64,000 nt of DNA from Tunturibacter empetritectus (lineage in GTDB: Bacteria; Acidobacteriota; Terriglobia; Terriglobales; Acidobacteriaceae). The number at the start of each line of letters is the position of its first letter. Within the stretch, counting starts at the first letter, position 1. Positions 29,911-38,475 of this stretch are shown piece after piece. The stretch covers positions 3,658,001 to 3,722,000 of the forward strand of contig NZ_CP132932.1 of the NCBI RefSeq assembly GCF_040358985.1. The letters run 5' to 3'. Below the pieces are notes generated by a model. The model was not told the origin of the DNA, made no database searches, and saw nothing but the letters and a program-made list of their open reading frames with translations. The position numbers and the translations under genes are program-made.

Positions 29911-29930
29911 CTCTAGTTACTCAAACGAAG

Positions 29931-30452
29931 CTAAGCTACGCGTTCGATGGTGACGGACTCGAGGACGACTGGGGTTTTGGGGCGGTCCATGCCGTCTTTG
30001 CTGACCTTGGAGATTTTTTCTACAATGTCGTAGCCTTCGACGACTTGACCGAAGATGGTGTGTTTGCCTGTGAGCCAGCTGGTGTCGGCGACAGTGATGA
30101 AGAACTGGCTGCCGTTGGTGTTCGGACCGGCGTTGGCCATGGCGAGCTTGCCCTTCTCCTGGAATCCATGCTTCGAGCCTTTGGTCTCGTCGGCGAACTT
30201 GTAGCCGGGGCCGCCCATACCGGTGCCTTCGGGGTCGCCGCCCTGGATCATGAACTGGGGTATAACGCGGTGGAAGATGGAGCCATCGTAGAGCTTGGCG
30301 CCTTTCTTGCTGCGGCTGTTCCACTCCTTGGTACCTTCGGCGAGGCCGATGAAGTTGGCTACGGTCTCGGGCGCATCTTTTTCGAAGAGTTCGCAGACGA
30401 TGGTGCCTTCGGTGGTCTTGAAGGTGGCGTAGGTGCCGGGTTTGGTGGGCAT
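29931..30452 (-). CDS. peptidyl-prolyl cis-trans isomerase, cyclophilin type (cytoplasmic)
   Basis: A 173-aa cyclophilin that catalyses proline isomerisation in protein folding. Motifs: [39 protein letters not shown] with the catalytic Arg, [19 protein letters not shown], and [15 protein letters not shown]. It has no signal peptide, unlike the neighbouring paralogue 80 bp upstream. A terminator follows. Length is normal for the class. Confidence 0.95.
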   Translation of the reverse strand: MPTKPGTYATFKTTEGTIVCELFEKDAPETVANFIGLAEGTKEWNSRSKKGAKLYDGSIFHRVIPQFMIQGGDPEGTGMGGPGYKFADETKGSKHGFQEKGKLAMANAGPNTNGSQFFITVADTSWLTGKHTIFGQVVEGYDIVEKISKVSKDGMDRPKTPVVLESVTIERVA

Positions 30453-30531
30453 TCGAAGTCTCCTTGCAGTGACAGGTTGATTGCTTTGTTAGCAGAGAGG
30501 CGTTTCCGTTTGGGTCGCGGAGGCCGGAAGG

Positions 30532-31293
30532 TTATTTGGGCGGCGCGGCAACGGCGGCGGGTGTCGTCGCAGGCGCTGGTGGTGCCACGGGCTCCGGCGG
30601 CATGGGTTGGCCCTCGCGCACAATGGTGACGCGATTGATGACGACTGGAGTGAGTGGCTTGTCGTTGGGGTTGCGTTCTACGCGCGCGATGGAGGCGACG
30701 AGCAGGGCGGTGTGGGCGTCGCACTGGCCGAAGATAGTGTGCTTGCCGTTGAGCTGCGGGACTTCTGTTTCGGTGATGAAGAACTGTGAGCCGTTGGTGC
30801 CGCCGCCGGAGGGTCCGGGGCCGGCGTTGGCCATGGCGAGGAGGCCTGGAGTATCGAAGGTGAGGTCGGGGTCGATCTCGTCCTGGAAGAAGTAGCCAGG
30901 GTCGCCGGTGCCGTCGCCGACGCGGTCGCCACCCTGGATCATGAAGTTGGGAATGACGCGGTGGAAGGTGGTGCCGTTATAGAAGGGCTGGCGGTGCATC
31001 TTCTGTAGGGTCTTGGGGTCGGTCCAGTCTTTGGTGCCTTCGGCGAGACCGATGAAGTTGGCGACGGTGATGGGTGCCTGCTTGTCGTAGAGTTTGCAGG
31101 TGAGCCGGCCCATGGTGGTGTCTATGACCGCAGTGGGGCCGGTGGGGACGACGGGGGCCTTGATGTTGCTGGTGGTGCTGGGGGCGTCGGGCAGAGCGTC
31201 GGCTGGGGGCGGTGGGGTCGACTGTGCTGGGGTCGACTGTGCCTGGACGGATACGGCTAGGGCCAGGGAGAGTGCGAGAGTACGAAGCATCAT
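30532..31293 (-). CDS. secreted peptidyl-prolyl isomerase (cyclophilin) with Pro/Ala-rich ends
   Basis: A 253-aa secreted paralogue. The signal peptide [19 protein letters not shown] is followed by a Pro/Ser/Thr-rich linker. The cyclophilin domain (about residues 60-220) has [60 protein letters not shown] and [10 protein letters not shown]. The tail ends [17 protein letters not shown]. This is a periplasmic folding helper. The ATG pair at 31293/31290 follows GGAG about 11 nt upstream. The longer frame upstream is not credible. Confidence 0.9.
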   Translation of the reverse strand: MMLRTLALSLALAVSVQAQSTPAQSTPPPPADALPDAPSTTSNIKAPVVPTGPTAVIDTTMGRLTCKLYDKQAPITVANFIGLAEGTKDWTDPKTLQKMHRQPFYNGTTFHRVIPNFMIQGGDRVGDGTGDPGYFFQDEIDPDLTFDTPGLLAMANAGPGPSGGGTNGSQFFITETEVPQLNGKHTIFGQCDAHTALLVASIARVERNPNDKPLTPVVINRVTIVREGQPMPPEPVAPPAPATTPAAVAAPPK

Positions 31294-31364
31294 GCGGTTG
31301 GTAGCTCCAATGAACAGGCTATCGCAGACGGGCGATGGGAGCAATGTGAGCGGCTGGTACCAGC

Positions 31365-31925
31365 TCACCTCCAGAGGCGGCGGATGAGGCTGCGAACGAG
31401 TTCGAGCGAGCCTCCATAGACGACGTGAGCAGCCCAGTGTTGGAGGTGATCGGTGGCTGGCGTGTTCGAAGGTGCGGGCGAGAGCTGGAAGGCTGGAACT
31501 GCCACCTCGTCGGCGGCGAGGAAGAGCAACGTGCCGTAAGCGGTGCCTGCGCCGGTGGTGACTTCGGGGATGAGTTCGGAGGAGACAGCGTAGACCACGC
31601 CCATGAGTGTGCCGAAGGTGTAGTGGACTGCCTGGCCTGCGGTCTTTTTATCCTGGTCGTCGAGAGGGGTGCCTGTTGTTTCGGCGATCTTACGGGCAAC
31701 GATCTCGGTGGAACCTTCCTGTTCGGCGGCTTGCTGCTCCTTCTGGGCTTGTTCCTGAGCGATGTGTTCTTCAGTCTCACCATGAGACATTTTAATCTGT
31801 TTTTCTGTGGCTTTCTGGGCTGCGGCACTCAGCTTTTGAAATTGATCCATGACGAGCGTGGCGATGATACCTGCTGTGAGGCCGGTGACGATTCCACGAA
31901 TGACGGAAGGTTTATTTTTGTTCAT
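31365..31925 (-). CDS. DUF1440/YagU-like inner-membrane protein
   Basis: A 186-aa protein starting [20 protein letters not shown], preceded by GGAGC. After the first membrane helix comes a charged Lys/Glu/Gln-rich segment (about residues 32-75, [20 protein letters not shown]) and then three hydrophobic stretches ([55 protein letters not shown]) as in the YagU family, whose role is unknown. The large cytosolic insert is unusual in size. ATG 31925 is favoured; the ORF extends further upstream without protein character. Confidence 0.75.
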   Translation of the reverse strand: MNKNKPSVIRGIVTGLTAGIIATLVMDQFQKLSAAAQKATEKQIKMSHGETEEHIAQEQAQKEQQAAEQEGSTEIVARKIAETTGTPLDDQDKKTAGQAVHYTFGTLMGVVYAVSSELIPEVTTGAGTAYGTLLFLAADEVAVPAFQLSPAPSNTPATDHLQHWAAHVVYGGSLELVRSLIRRLWR

Positions 31926-32006
31926 ATTTGCTCCAAACGATTCAGATGCAGGAGAAGTAACCGCGGGAAGGTTTTTGCATCTCAACTGGTTGGAGGAACT
32001 TTTGAA

Positions 32007-32306
32007 ATGGCGAAGTTTGCGTTGTACGCGGAGTTGAAGGCAAAGCCGGGGAAAGAGGCGGATGTCGAGGCTTTCCTGAAGCAAGGTGCGGAGATGGCGA
32101 AGGCAGAGGCCGGGACCGTGCACTGGTATGGGTTCAAGGAAGATAAAGGTGGGTTCTTTGGAGTCTTTGACACCTTCAACGACGAGGCTGGGCGTGATGC
32201 GCATTTGAATGGTGAGATTGCGAAGGCGCTGATGGCGAATGCGGAGACGCTATTTTCGGAGGCTCCGAAGATTCACAAGATTAGCTTGATTGCGGAGAAG
32301 GTTTAG
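32007..32306 (+). CDS. antibiotic biosynthesis monooxygenase (ABM) domain protein
   Basis: A 99-aa ferredoxin-like ABM protein: MAKFALYAELKAKPGKEADV, TVHWYGFKEDKGGFFGVFDT, GRDAHLNGEIAKALMANAET and a C-terminal strand. ABM proteins are cofactor-poor monooxygenases or quinone-handling proteins. ATG 32007 follows GGAGGAAC; the longer in-frame ORF from 31425 reads antisense through the DUF1440 gene and is rejected. It is divergent to that gene. Confidence 0.85.
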   Translation: MAKFALYAELKAKPGKEADVEAFLKQGAEMAKAEAGTVHWYGFKEDKGGFFGVFDTFNDEAGRDAHLNGEIAKALMANAETLFSEAPKIHKISLIAEKV

Positions 32307-32329
32307 CCTTTCTTGCGGCGTCAGAGTGG

Positions 32330-33559
32330 TTATGGGTTGTGATCGGAGGCGGCTTGCACTTCGCGGAAGACGCGGAGCAGGTTGCCTCCGAGCAGTTTGT
32401 GCATGTCGTCGGCAGTGTAGCCGCGAGCCATGAGGGCTGCGGTCACTTTGGGTAGGTCGGCTGCTGAGTCGATTCCTGCGGGTGGGACGGGTATGCCGTC
32501 GAAGTCGGTGCCGATGCCGACGTGGTCAATGCCAGCGACCTTGATGACGTGGTCGAAGTGATCGATGAGTGAGTTGAAAGGGGCGCGGCCGATCTTTGCG
32601 GCGAACTCGCGATCAACTTTGTCAGAGGCGGTATAGGGAACGGGTAAGCCCTTGGCTTTGTATTCGGCTTCAAGTGCCTGCTGCGCCTTTTTCCGCTCGG
32701 GCTCTTGTGCGGCCCAGGCTTTGCGCCAGTTCTCGTCGATGAAGGCGGGGAAGAAGTTGACCATGACGACGCCGTTGTTCTTCTTCATGGCGAGGAGCAT
32801 CTCGTCGGTCATGTTGCGCGCGGCGTGAGTGAGGGCGCGTGCGGAGGAGTGGGAGGCGATGACTGGTATGCGGGTGGTGGCGATGACGTCCCAGAAGGTC
32901 TTGTCAGAGACATGGGAGATATCGATCATCATGCCGAGGCGATTCATCTCGGCGACGACTTGTTTGCCGAAGGGTGTGAGGCCGTTGTGGTGGTGGACTT
33001 TTTCGTCGTCGATGTCGCCGGAGGAGTCGGCCCAGTTGTTGGTATTGGACCAGGTGAGGGTCATGTAGCGGACGCCGAGGCGATAGTAGTCGCGGAGGAG
33101 GCCGAGGTCATTTTCGATGGAGTGGCCGCCTTCGATGCCCATGAGGACGGCGAACTTTCCTTGGGCGTGAGTGGCGATGATGTCATCGGCGGAGACGCAG
33201 AGGGCTAGTTTGTCGGGGTGTTTGCGGACTTGCTCGAGGGTGCCGTCGATGAGCGCGAGAGTGCGGTGGGCGCTGGCGTTTGCGGGGTATTGGTTGGGGT
33301 CGACCCAGATGGAGAAGAACTGCGCGGCTAGGTTGCCTTGTTTGGCGCTCGAGTAGTTGAGCATGCCGCCGTTGAGGGGATCGGTGAAGTCCCAGTGTTC
33401 GTCGACGAAGCGTTGGGGGGTATCGGCGTGGGTGTCGATGACGATGGCGGATTGGTGGACGGCGGCTGGATCGGTCATTGATTTTGGGGAGTTTGTCTGT
33501 GCTGGCGCGTGGATGGCAATGGTGAGCAGGGTAGAGACGAAGATGCCGCGTTTGTGCAT
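32330..33559 (-). CDS. membrane dipeptidase-like metallopeptidase (peptidase M19), secreted
   Basis: A 409-aa M19 dipeptidase with a signal peptide (MHKRGIFVSTLLTIAIHAPA). The dinuclear zinc site is shown by DTHADTPQRF near residue 42, the bridging Glu in LMGIEGGHSIEND, SHVSD (His), and VIASHSSARAL (His). Later motifs include HVGIGTDFDG. M19 enzymes cleave dipeptides, often with D-residues, and so recycle peptidoglycan or hydrolyse beta-lactams. It converges with the ABM gene over 23 bp. Confidence 0.92.
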   Translation of the reverse strand: MHKRGIFVSTLLTIAIHAPAQTNSPKSMTDPAAVHQSAIVIDTHADTPQRFVDEHWDFTDPLNGGMLNYSSAKQGNLAAQFFSIWVDPNQYPANASAHRTLALIDGTLEQVRKHPDKLALCVSADDIIATHAQGKFAVLMGIEGGHSIENDLGLLRDYYRLGVRYMTLTWSNTNNWADSSGDIDDEKVHHHNGLTPFGKQVVAEMNRLGMMIDISHVSDKTFWDVIATTRIPVIASHSSARALTHAARNMTDEMLLAMKKNNGVVMVNFFPAFIDENWRKAWAAQEPERKKAQQALEAEYKAKGLPVPYTASDKVDREFAAKIGRAPFNSLIDHFDHVIKVAGIDHVGIGTDFDGIPVPPAGIDSAADLPKVTAALMARGYTADDMHKLLGGNLLRVFREVQAASDHNP

Positions 33560-33900
33560 GTTGGCTCGCCACTCTTTCGGTTGCGGGATAGCCGATTGTA
33601 GCAAGTGGGGGATTTCGGGCTACGCGTGATTTCCTAGGCGGAGTTTTGCGATTTTTTCTGTGCGTGGGTAAACGTGGTTTTTGCAGGGGATTTTGGAAAA
33701 ATACGTGCGATTGGTGTGGTGTTTTTGTGGTGAGATCGTGGTGGGTTGCGTGCCTAAGGTGGTGTTGTTGCACCACATTTTTGCACGTCGAAAAAAGTGC
33801 CAGCTTTTCCAAATTTATTTTCGCGTTTTGTTGAGAGCGAATGGCGCGGTGGAGCAACCTTGATGGTCGGCGGTGCCATCTCTTCCGGGAGAGGTGATGT
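33560..33900. other. 341-bp region without a recognised gene
   Basis: The sequence is GT-rich with several T-runs and no ORF with protein-like composition on either strand. It contains a 6-bp hairpin, gtggtg (33759-33764) and caccac (33771-33776), followed by attttt, a weak terminator. It must hold promoters for the M19 gene (minus) and the small gene at 33901. An untranslated RNA is possible but unproven. Confidence 0.4.
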
Positions 33901-34101
33901 ATGGCACAGGGTCTTGATTCTACGAAAACCGGAGCACGTCCTTCCCACGAGTCGATTGAAGAGGGGTCTACCGCCACAGAGGTTGGGAAGACTGACGAGA
34001 AGAAGTTGGATCATATCGGGATGGAGAGCGCGAAGCGTGCGCAAAACCGGATCCACTCGAACGAAGAGACAACTCCGGGGAATTCAATTTTCTCGAAGTA
34101 G
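33901..34101 (+). CDS. small hydrophilic hypothetical protein (66 aa)
   Basis: MAQGLDSTKTGARPSHESIE is followed by a charged middle and ends GMESAKRAQNRIHSNEE...NSIFSK. It is strongly hydrophilic with no hydrophobic core, so likely disordered. GAGAGGTG precedes the ATG by four bases. A bidirectional terminator follows at 34127. Such small proteins with an 'AAKR..NRI..NE...PG..IF.K' ending occur in this phylum as I recall it, but function is unknown. Confidence 0.75.
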   Translation: MAQGLDSTKTGARPSHESIEEGSTATEVGKTDEKKLDHIGMESAKRAQNRIHSNEETTPGNSIFSK

Positions 34102-34126
34102 CTGTTTGGACTGAGTGGTAACGAGG

Positions 34127-34160
34127 CAAGGACGCACCGCTGGCCGGTGGTGCGTCCTTG
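34127..34160. terminator. bidirectional terminator between converging genes
   Basis: Perfect 12-bp stem caaggacgcacc (34127-34138) and ggtgcgtccttg (34149-34160), 10-nt loop. It serves the plus-strand small gene (ends 34101) and the minus-strand gene (ends 34183). Confidence 0.75.
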
Positions 34161-34182
34161 TTAGCTTTAAGGATGTCGAAGA

Positions 34183-34578
34183 CTAGAGTGCGGCTGCGCC
34201 GGCTTCGGCTACGGCGTGGTCCTGTACGCCGGAGCCTCCGCTGACTCCGATGGCGCCTACTACCTTACCCTCTTTCTTGAGAGGGATGCCGCCGGCGAAG
34301 ATCATGACCTTGCCGTCATTCGAAGCGTGGATGCCGAAGAACTGATGGCCGGATTGGGAGTTGTCGCCGAGGTCCTTGGTGGTGATGTCGAAGGCGCGGG
34401 AGGTCCAGGCCTTTTTCTGCGCGATGTCGATGGAGCCGAGCCAGGCGTTGGTCATACGCTCAAAGGCGATGAGGTTGCCGCCCTGGTCGACTACGGCTAC
34501 GTTCATGGGTTGGCCTAGTTCTTCGGCTTTCTTTTCGGCTGCGGCGATGATGCGGCGGGCGTCTACTAGTTGGATCAT
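34183..34578 (-). CDS. GlcG/HbpS-type heme-binding family protein
   Basis: A 131-aa protein of the GlcG family: IAAAEKKAEELGQPMNVAVV, DQGGNLIAFERMTNAWLGSI, GHQFFGIHAS, FAGGIPLKKEGKVVGAIGVS and SGGSGVQDHAVAEAG. Members are extracellular heme-binding sensors or subunits of glycolate and alcohol metabolism systems; no signal peptide is visible here. It is preceded by a repeat-rich stretch; transcriptional partner unclear. Confidence 0.85.
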   Translation of the reverse strand: MIQLVDARRIIAAAEKKAEELGQPMNVAVVDQGGNLIAFERMTNAWLGSIDIAQKKAWTSRAFDITTKDLGDNSQSGHQFFGIHASNDGKVMIFAGGIPLKKEGKVVGAIGVSGGSGVQDHAVAEAGAAAL

Positions 34579-34710
34579 TTTTTCTCCTGATGTGAGCTTA
34601 TTGGTTTGACCCTTATGGTGCGGGTGGGTGGCTTCGTTTGGTGCGTGGGGTGGAATTTTACGTTCTTATCTATCACGGTGAGGTTGCTATCGATGGGCAT
34701 CCGGAGATTT

Positions 34711-34833
34711 GTGGCGCATGAGTGGGGCACCCGGCATCCGGCATGAATGGGGCACCCGGCTAAGAGCGGTTCGCGCGTGGCGCGAATACCCCACCCTATG
34801 CGATGAAACCGCAAAGGATGGGGCACCCGGCCA
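34711..34833. repeat. dispersed repeat family 2 ('ggggcacccggc' modules)
   Basis: Contains three 'ggggcacccggc' modules (34723, 34747 and about 34818), 'gcggttcgcgcgtggcgcga' and 'cgaataccccaccctat'. Same modules as at 22725-22831. Lies between the GlcG-like gene and sdhB with no coding capacity. Confidence 0.7.
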
Positions 34834-34851
34834 TATGTCCCAATGGCTACC

Positions 34852-35616
34852 CTATCTGGCGAAGAGATCTTTTACTTGCTGGATGAAGACGTCGCGGCCC
34901 ATGTCGCTAATGGCTTCGGTGAGGGGGAGCTGTTTGGGGCAGGCCTGGACGCAGTTTTGCGCGAAGCCGCACTCTTGGATGCCGCCGTCTCCAGCTAAGG
35001 CGCGGAGGCGTTCTGATTTGAGGACGGAGCCGGAGGGGTCCATGTTGAAGAGCTTGGCTTGGGCGATGGTGGCTGCGCCGACGAAGTTGGTGACGTCGTT
35101 GAACTGGGGGCAGACCTCCATGCAGATGGTGCAGGAGATGCAGTTCGATAGGGGATAGCGCTGCTCTTGTATTTGAGGAGCCTGGCGGGGGCCTGCGCCG
35201 AGGTCGTAGGAGCCGTCGATGGGGACCCAGGCTTTGACCTTCTTGAGGTTTTCGAAGAGGACGGAGCGGTCGACGCTGAGGTCGCGGACTACGGGGAATT
35301 TGCTGAGCGGGGCGAGGGTGATGGGCTGATCGTGATTTGGTCCGGTGAGCTTGTCGACCAGGGCGGAGCAGGCCATGCGGGCTTTGCCGTTGATGAGCAT
35401 GGCGCAGGAGCCGCAAATCTCTTCGAGGCAGTTGGCGTCGTAGGTGATGGGCGTGGTGGGCTTGCCTGAGACGTCGACGGGATTGAGCGCGATCTCGCCG
35501 AGGAGCGAGGTGATGTTCATCCCCGGGCGGTAGGGGATCTCGAAGTTCTCGGTGGTGGAGGGGGCGTCCGGGGTAGACTGGCGCTTGATCTCAACTTTGA
35601 TGGTGCTGGATGCCAT
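34852..35616 (-). CDS. sdhB: succinate dehydrogenase iron-sulfur subunit
   Basis: SdhB carries electrons from FAD to quinone in respiratory complex II. The 254-aa product has the N-terminal plant-type [2Fe-2S] cluster (NCLEEICGSCAMLINGKARMAC), then C-terminal [4Fe-4S] and [3Fe-4S] ligands (SNCISCTICMEVCPQFND, and CGFAQNCVQACPKQLP). ATG 35616 follows AAGGAG. It is the last gene of the sdhC-X-sdhA-Y-sdhB cluster. The spacing pattern CxxCxxxCP is as in the Bacillus/Acidobacteria type. Confidence 0.95.
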   Translation of the reverse strand: MASSTIKVEIKRQSTPDAPSTTENFEIPYRPGMNITSLLGEIALNPVDVSGKPTTPITYDANCLEEICGSCAMLINGKARMACSALVDKLTGPNHDQPITLAPLSKFPVVRDLSVDRSVLFENLKKVKAWVPIDGSYDLGAGPRQAPQIQEQRYPLSNCISCTICMEVCPQFNDVTNFVGAATIAQAKLFNMDPSGSVLKSERLRALAGDGGIQECGFAQNCVQACPKQLPLTEAISDMGRDVFIQQVKDLFAR

Positions 35617-35825
35617 TCGATGCTCCTTAAAGCGGTACACCTGTTACTGCGAATCGGAGAATTCATTGCAGTGCCGTTTTTCTTGGAAAAAAACGGCGTC
35701 AAAATTTTCATTTTTATGGACAGCGACAGGAGAGCCGCTTCCGGGCCTGCGGATATCCTGTGCCTTCGGCGTGGGGGTGAGCTGGAGGCGTTTGTTGCTG
35801 AGGATTGCAGTCGCAAAGGATGGAG

Positions 35826-36026
35826 CTAGAAGCTGCCGGTTTTGTGCAGGCGTTCTTTTTCCAATGTTGCGACTGCTATGCCTTCTTCTTTGCTGACCGG
35901 AGGACGGCCTTTGAGGGCCATGGTCCGCTCGTTGGGGCGAAGGTGCGTGGTGTAGAGATACATATACGCCATGACGGAGGCGAATATGACGGCAAGGGCG
36001 ATGTAGACAAGAGTGATGTTTTCCAT
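35826..36026 (-). CDS. small membrane protein inside the sdh cluster (66 aa, 'Y')
   Basis: MENITLVYIALAVIFASVMA and MYLY form one transmembrane helix. The cytosolic tail reads HLRPNERTMALKGRPPVSKE, then EGIAVATLEKERLHKTG. It lies between sdhA and sdhB on the same strand, 210 bp before sdhB. The 209-bp gap and upstream repeats suggest its own regulation. Function unknown; candidate accessory of the complex or an unrelated passenger. Confidence 0.65.
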   Translation of the reverse strand: MENITLVYIALAVIFASVMAYMYLYTTHLRPNERTMALKGRPPVSKEEGIAVATLEKERLHKTGSF

Positions 36027-36133
36027 GCCCGGTTAGATGGGGTGCGCGGGATTTAGGGTGATCCGTTTGGGTTAGATTTGTTGCTTGATGTGGGGTGGAG
36101 GATTGCTTTGGTGCGCTGTGGGATGAAAGGACA

Positions 36134-36181
36134 GGCAACGGCAAATACGGGGATCCTTCACTGCGCTCAGGATGACGACAT
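36134..36181 (+). repeat. dispersed repeat family 1, 'cttcactgcgctcagg' subtype
   Basis: gcaaatacggggatccttca then ctgcgctcaggatgacgaca. Nearly identical to the copy at 3545-3599. Confidence 0.8.
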
Positions 36182-36241
36182 TTTGGGGTAGCGGATCGCT
36201 TTGCTGCGCTGCTGCGGAGCGACCGTGAGAGAAAAAACAAT

Positions 36242-36311
36242 GGCAAAGACAAATACGGGGGTCTCTCTGCTTCGGCGGCAGAGTGCGCCGCCTTCGGTCG
36301 AGATGACGATT
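36242..36311 (+). repeat. dispersed repeat family 1, 'gggtctctc...ggtcgagatgacg' subtype
   Basis: aaatacgggggtctctctgc, a GC-rich inner hairpin (ggcggcagagtgcgccgcc), then ttcggtcgagatgacgat. Matches the copies at about 7590, 39541 and 58055. Confidence 0.8.
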
Positions 36312-36351
36312 TTTGTGGGTGGACTGGCATTTTTATTTAGAACAGCGTTTG

Positions 36352-38121
36352 TCAGGTGGCGGTGTAGACGCGGGGGCGTGGTTTGATGTGGCTGATGTCG
36401 ACCTCTTCGAAGGTGATTGCGGGTGCTCCGTCGACGTAGGCGGCCTTGGTGGTTTTGAGGAACTTTTCGTCGTCGCGGTTGGGGAAGTCGGGTTTGTAGT
36501 GGGCTCCGCGGGACTCGTCGCGGAGGCGTGCGCCGTGGACGATGACTCGGCCCAGCTCGAGCATGTTGTAGAGCTGGCGGGTGAAGGCGAAGCTGGTGTT
36601 GGCCCACTGGCTTTTGTCGGAGAGGTTGACGTTTTTGTAGCGGTCGAGGAGTTCGACGAGCTTGGCATCGGCTTCGTCGAGGCCGGCGTTGTAGCGGACG
36701 ATGGTGGCGTGCTTGGTCATGGTCTCGCCGAGTTCGCGCCAGATCTTGAAGGGGTTTTCGGTGCCCTTGCTGTTGAGCAGGGCGTTGTTCTTCTCTTGTT
36801 GCCGCTGCAGCTCGGCGGCGTGTCCACCATCTCCTTCCTGCGCGGGCAGGGCTTTGGCGTAGGCCACGGCTTGCGGACCGGCGACGAAGCCTCCGTAGAT
36901 GCAGGAGAGCAGGGAGTTGGCGCCGAGGCGATTGGCCCCGTGAATGGAGTAGTCGGCTTCGCCTGCGGCGTAGATGCCGGGGATGTTGGTCTGCTGGGTT
37001 GCATCGACCCAGAGACCGCCCATGGTGTAGTGCATGCCGGGGAAGATCTTCATGGGGACTTTGCGGGGGTCGTCGCCGACGAACTTCTCGTAGATCTCGA
37101 GGATGCCTTCGAGTTTGTTGAGGCGCTCGGGGGGGAGATGGGTGAGGTCGAGGTAGACCATTGGTTGGCCATCGATGCCCATGCCATCCTCGTAAACTAC
37201 TTTGAAGATCTCGCGTGTGGCGATGTCGCGGGGGACGAGGTTGCCGTACTTGGGGTAGCGCTCCTCGAGGAAGTACCAGCGGTCGGCTTCGGGGATGGAG
37301 CGGGCTACTCGCTTGTCGGTCTTGTCGCGGGGGACCCAGACGCGGCCGCCTTCGCCTCGGGCGGACTCGGACATGAGACGGAGCTTGTCTTCGCCGGGGA
37401 TGGCGGTGGGGTGGACCTGGATGAACTCGCCGTTGGCGTAGAAGGCTCCCTGTTGGTAAAGTGCTGATTGAGCAGAGCCGGTGCAAACTACTGAATTGGT
37501 GGATTTTCCGAAGATGGCTCCATTGCCGCCGGTGCAGATGATGATTGCATCCGCCGGGAATGTTTTCGTTTCCATAGACCGGAGGTCCATGGCGCAGATG
37601 CCTCTCGCTTCACCTTTCGATCCAAGGACTGCGGAGAGGAACTCCCAGCCTTCGTATTTGGTGACTTTGCCTTCGGACTCGTAGCGGCGGACCTGCTCGT
37701 CTAGGGCGTAGAGGAGTTGCTGGCCGGTGGTCGCGCCCGCAAACGCCGTGCGTTGATATAACGTTCCGCCGAAGCGGCGGAAGTCGAGGAGGCCTTCAGG
37801 GGTACGGTTGAAGGGCACGCCCATGCGGTCGAGGAGGTCGATGATGGCGGGGCCCTGGGCGGTCATGTTTTTGACGGGGGTCTGGTTGGCGAGGAAGTCG
37901 CCGCCGTAGACGGTGTCGTCGAAGTGCTTGAGGACGGAGTCGCCTTCGCCTTTGAGGTCCTTGGCGGCGTTGATGCCTCCCTGGGCGCAGACGGAGTGGG
38001 AGCGCTTGACGGGGACGATGGAGAAGAGGTCGACCTTGCCGCCGGCTTCGGCGATCTTGATGACGGCGGCTAGTCCGGCTAGGCCGCCGCCTACTACGAT
38101 GATTCTGGGTGTTGCTGCCAT
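36352..38121 (-). CDS. sdhA: succinate dehydrogenase flavoprotein subunit
   Basis: SdhA oxidises succinate to fumarate. The 589-aa product begins MAATPRIIVVGGGLAGLAAV (FAD-binding Rossmann), and KRSHSVCAQGGINAAKDL carries the His that links FAD covalently. Later motifs are RRFGGTLYQRTAFAGATTGQ, a catalytic His/Arg region with QVHPTAIPGEDKL and HYTMGGLWVD, and HGANRLGANSLLSC. It is of the type seen in Bacillus and Acidobacteria. The gene is 9 bp from the small membrane gene upstream and 325 bp from the next. Confidence 0.97.
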   Translation of the reverse strand: MAATPRIIVVGGGLAGLAAVIKIAEAGGKVDLFSIVPVKRSHSVCAQGGINAAKDLKGEGDSVLKHFDDTVYGGDFLANQTPVKNMTAQGPAIIDLLDRMGVPFNRTPEGLLDFRRFGGTLYQRTAFAGATTGQQLLYALDEQVRRYESEGKVTKYEGWEFLSAVLGSKGEARGICAMDLRSMETKTFPADAIIICTGGNGAIFGKSTNSVVCTGSAQSALYQQGAFYANGEFIQVHPTAIPGEDKLRLMSESARGEGGRVWVPRDKTDKRVARSIPEADRWYFLEERYPKYGNLVPRDIATREIFKVVYEDGMGIDGQPMVYLDLTHLPPERLNKLEGILEIYEKFVGDDPRKVPMKIFPGMHYTMGGLWVDATQQTNIPGIYAAGEADYSIHGANRLGANSLLSCIYGGFVAGPQAVAYAKALPAQEGDGGHAAELQRQQEKNNALLNSKGTENPFKIWRELGETMTKHATIVRYNAGLDEADAKLVELLDRYKNVNLSDKSQWANTSFAFTRQLYNMLELGRVIVHGARLRDESRGAHYKPDFPNRDDEKFLKTTKAAYVDGAPAITFEEVDISHIKPRPRVYTAT

Positions 38122-38130
38122 TTTAATTTC

Positions 38131-38466
38131 CTACCTAAGAGACTTTGTCGTTTGCGAGTCGGATACGCGGCTGGAATGAGGGGCGCTGGAGAAGAGAAGA
38201 ACCAGCATTAGTAGAAAGGCGAACAGTGCGCTGCCCATGCAGGCTGCGGTCATCATTCTGAGACGGCTTGTCGGATAAAGTCCGCGATGTTCTCGAAAGA
38301 TTCTCTTGATTCGAGCAGGAGACTTGCGTCCCCATTCTGGCTCTGGAATGGTTCTGGTGCGATTGACCTCGCCCATCATTTGTATGAAAAGCAAAGACGC
38401 CGCCAGATTCAAGACTGACATGCATACGACGCACAGCACGAGCGCAATGATCTGGGGTTGATTCAA
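38131..38466 (-). CDS. hypothetical membrane protein inside the sdh cluster (111 aa, 'X')
   Basis: MNQPQIIALVLCVVCMSVLN and onward gives a first transmembrane helix; MTAACMGSALFAFLLMLVLL is a second near the C-terminus. Between them is a basic, Pro/Arg-rich loop (TIPEPEWGRKSPARIKRIFR). It lies 9 bp downstream of sdhC and 9 bp upstream of sdhA, so it is almost certainly in the same transcript. I do not recognise the family. Too short for a second cytochrome subunit and without obvious heme-ligand His residues. Confidence 0.75.
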   Translation of the reverse strand: MNQPQIIALVLCVVCMSVLNLAASLLFIQMMGEVNRTRTIPEPEWGRKSPARIKRIFREHRGLYPTSRLRMMTAACMGSALFAFLLMLVLLFSSAPHSSRVSDSQTTKSLR

Positions 38467-38475
38467 AGAGCGACC

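Larger units (their letters stand above)
36027..36351. other. 325-bp gap holding two dispersed repeats
   Basis: No gene. Contains the two repeats at 36134-36181 and 36242-36311, both family 1, one of each subtype. It separates sdhA from the small membrane gene. Confidence 0.6.

Noticed and set aside
31425..32306. long plus-strand ORF running through the DUF1440 gene into the ABM gene
   Set aside because: Only the last 100 codons are protein-like and have a ribosome-binding site; the rest is antisense to a real gene.
33754..34056. 100-codon minus-strand ORF
   Set aside because: Antisense of the small gene at 33901 and of non-coding DNA; no protein character.
36313..37467. 384-codon plus-strand ORF
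   Set aside because: Antisense of sdhA; composition Gly/Val/Asp-rich without motifs.
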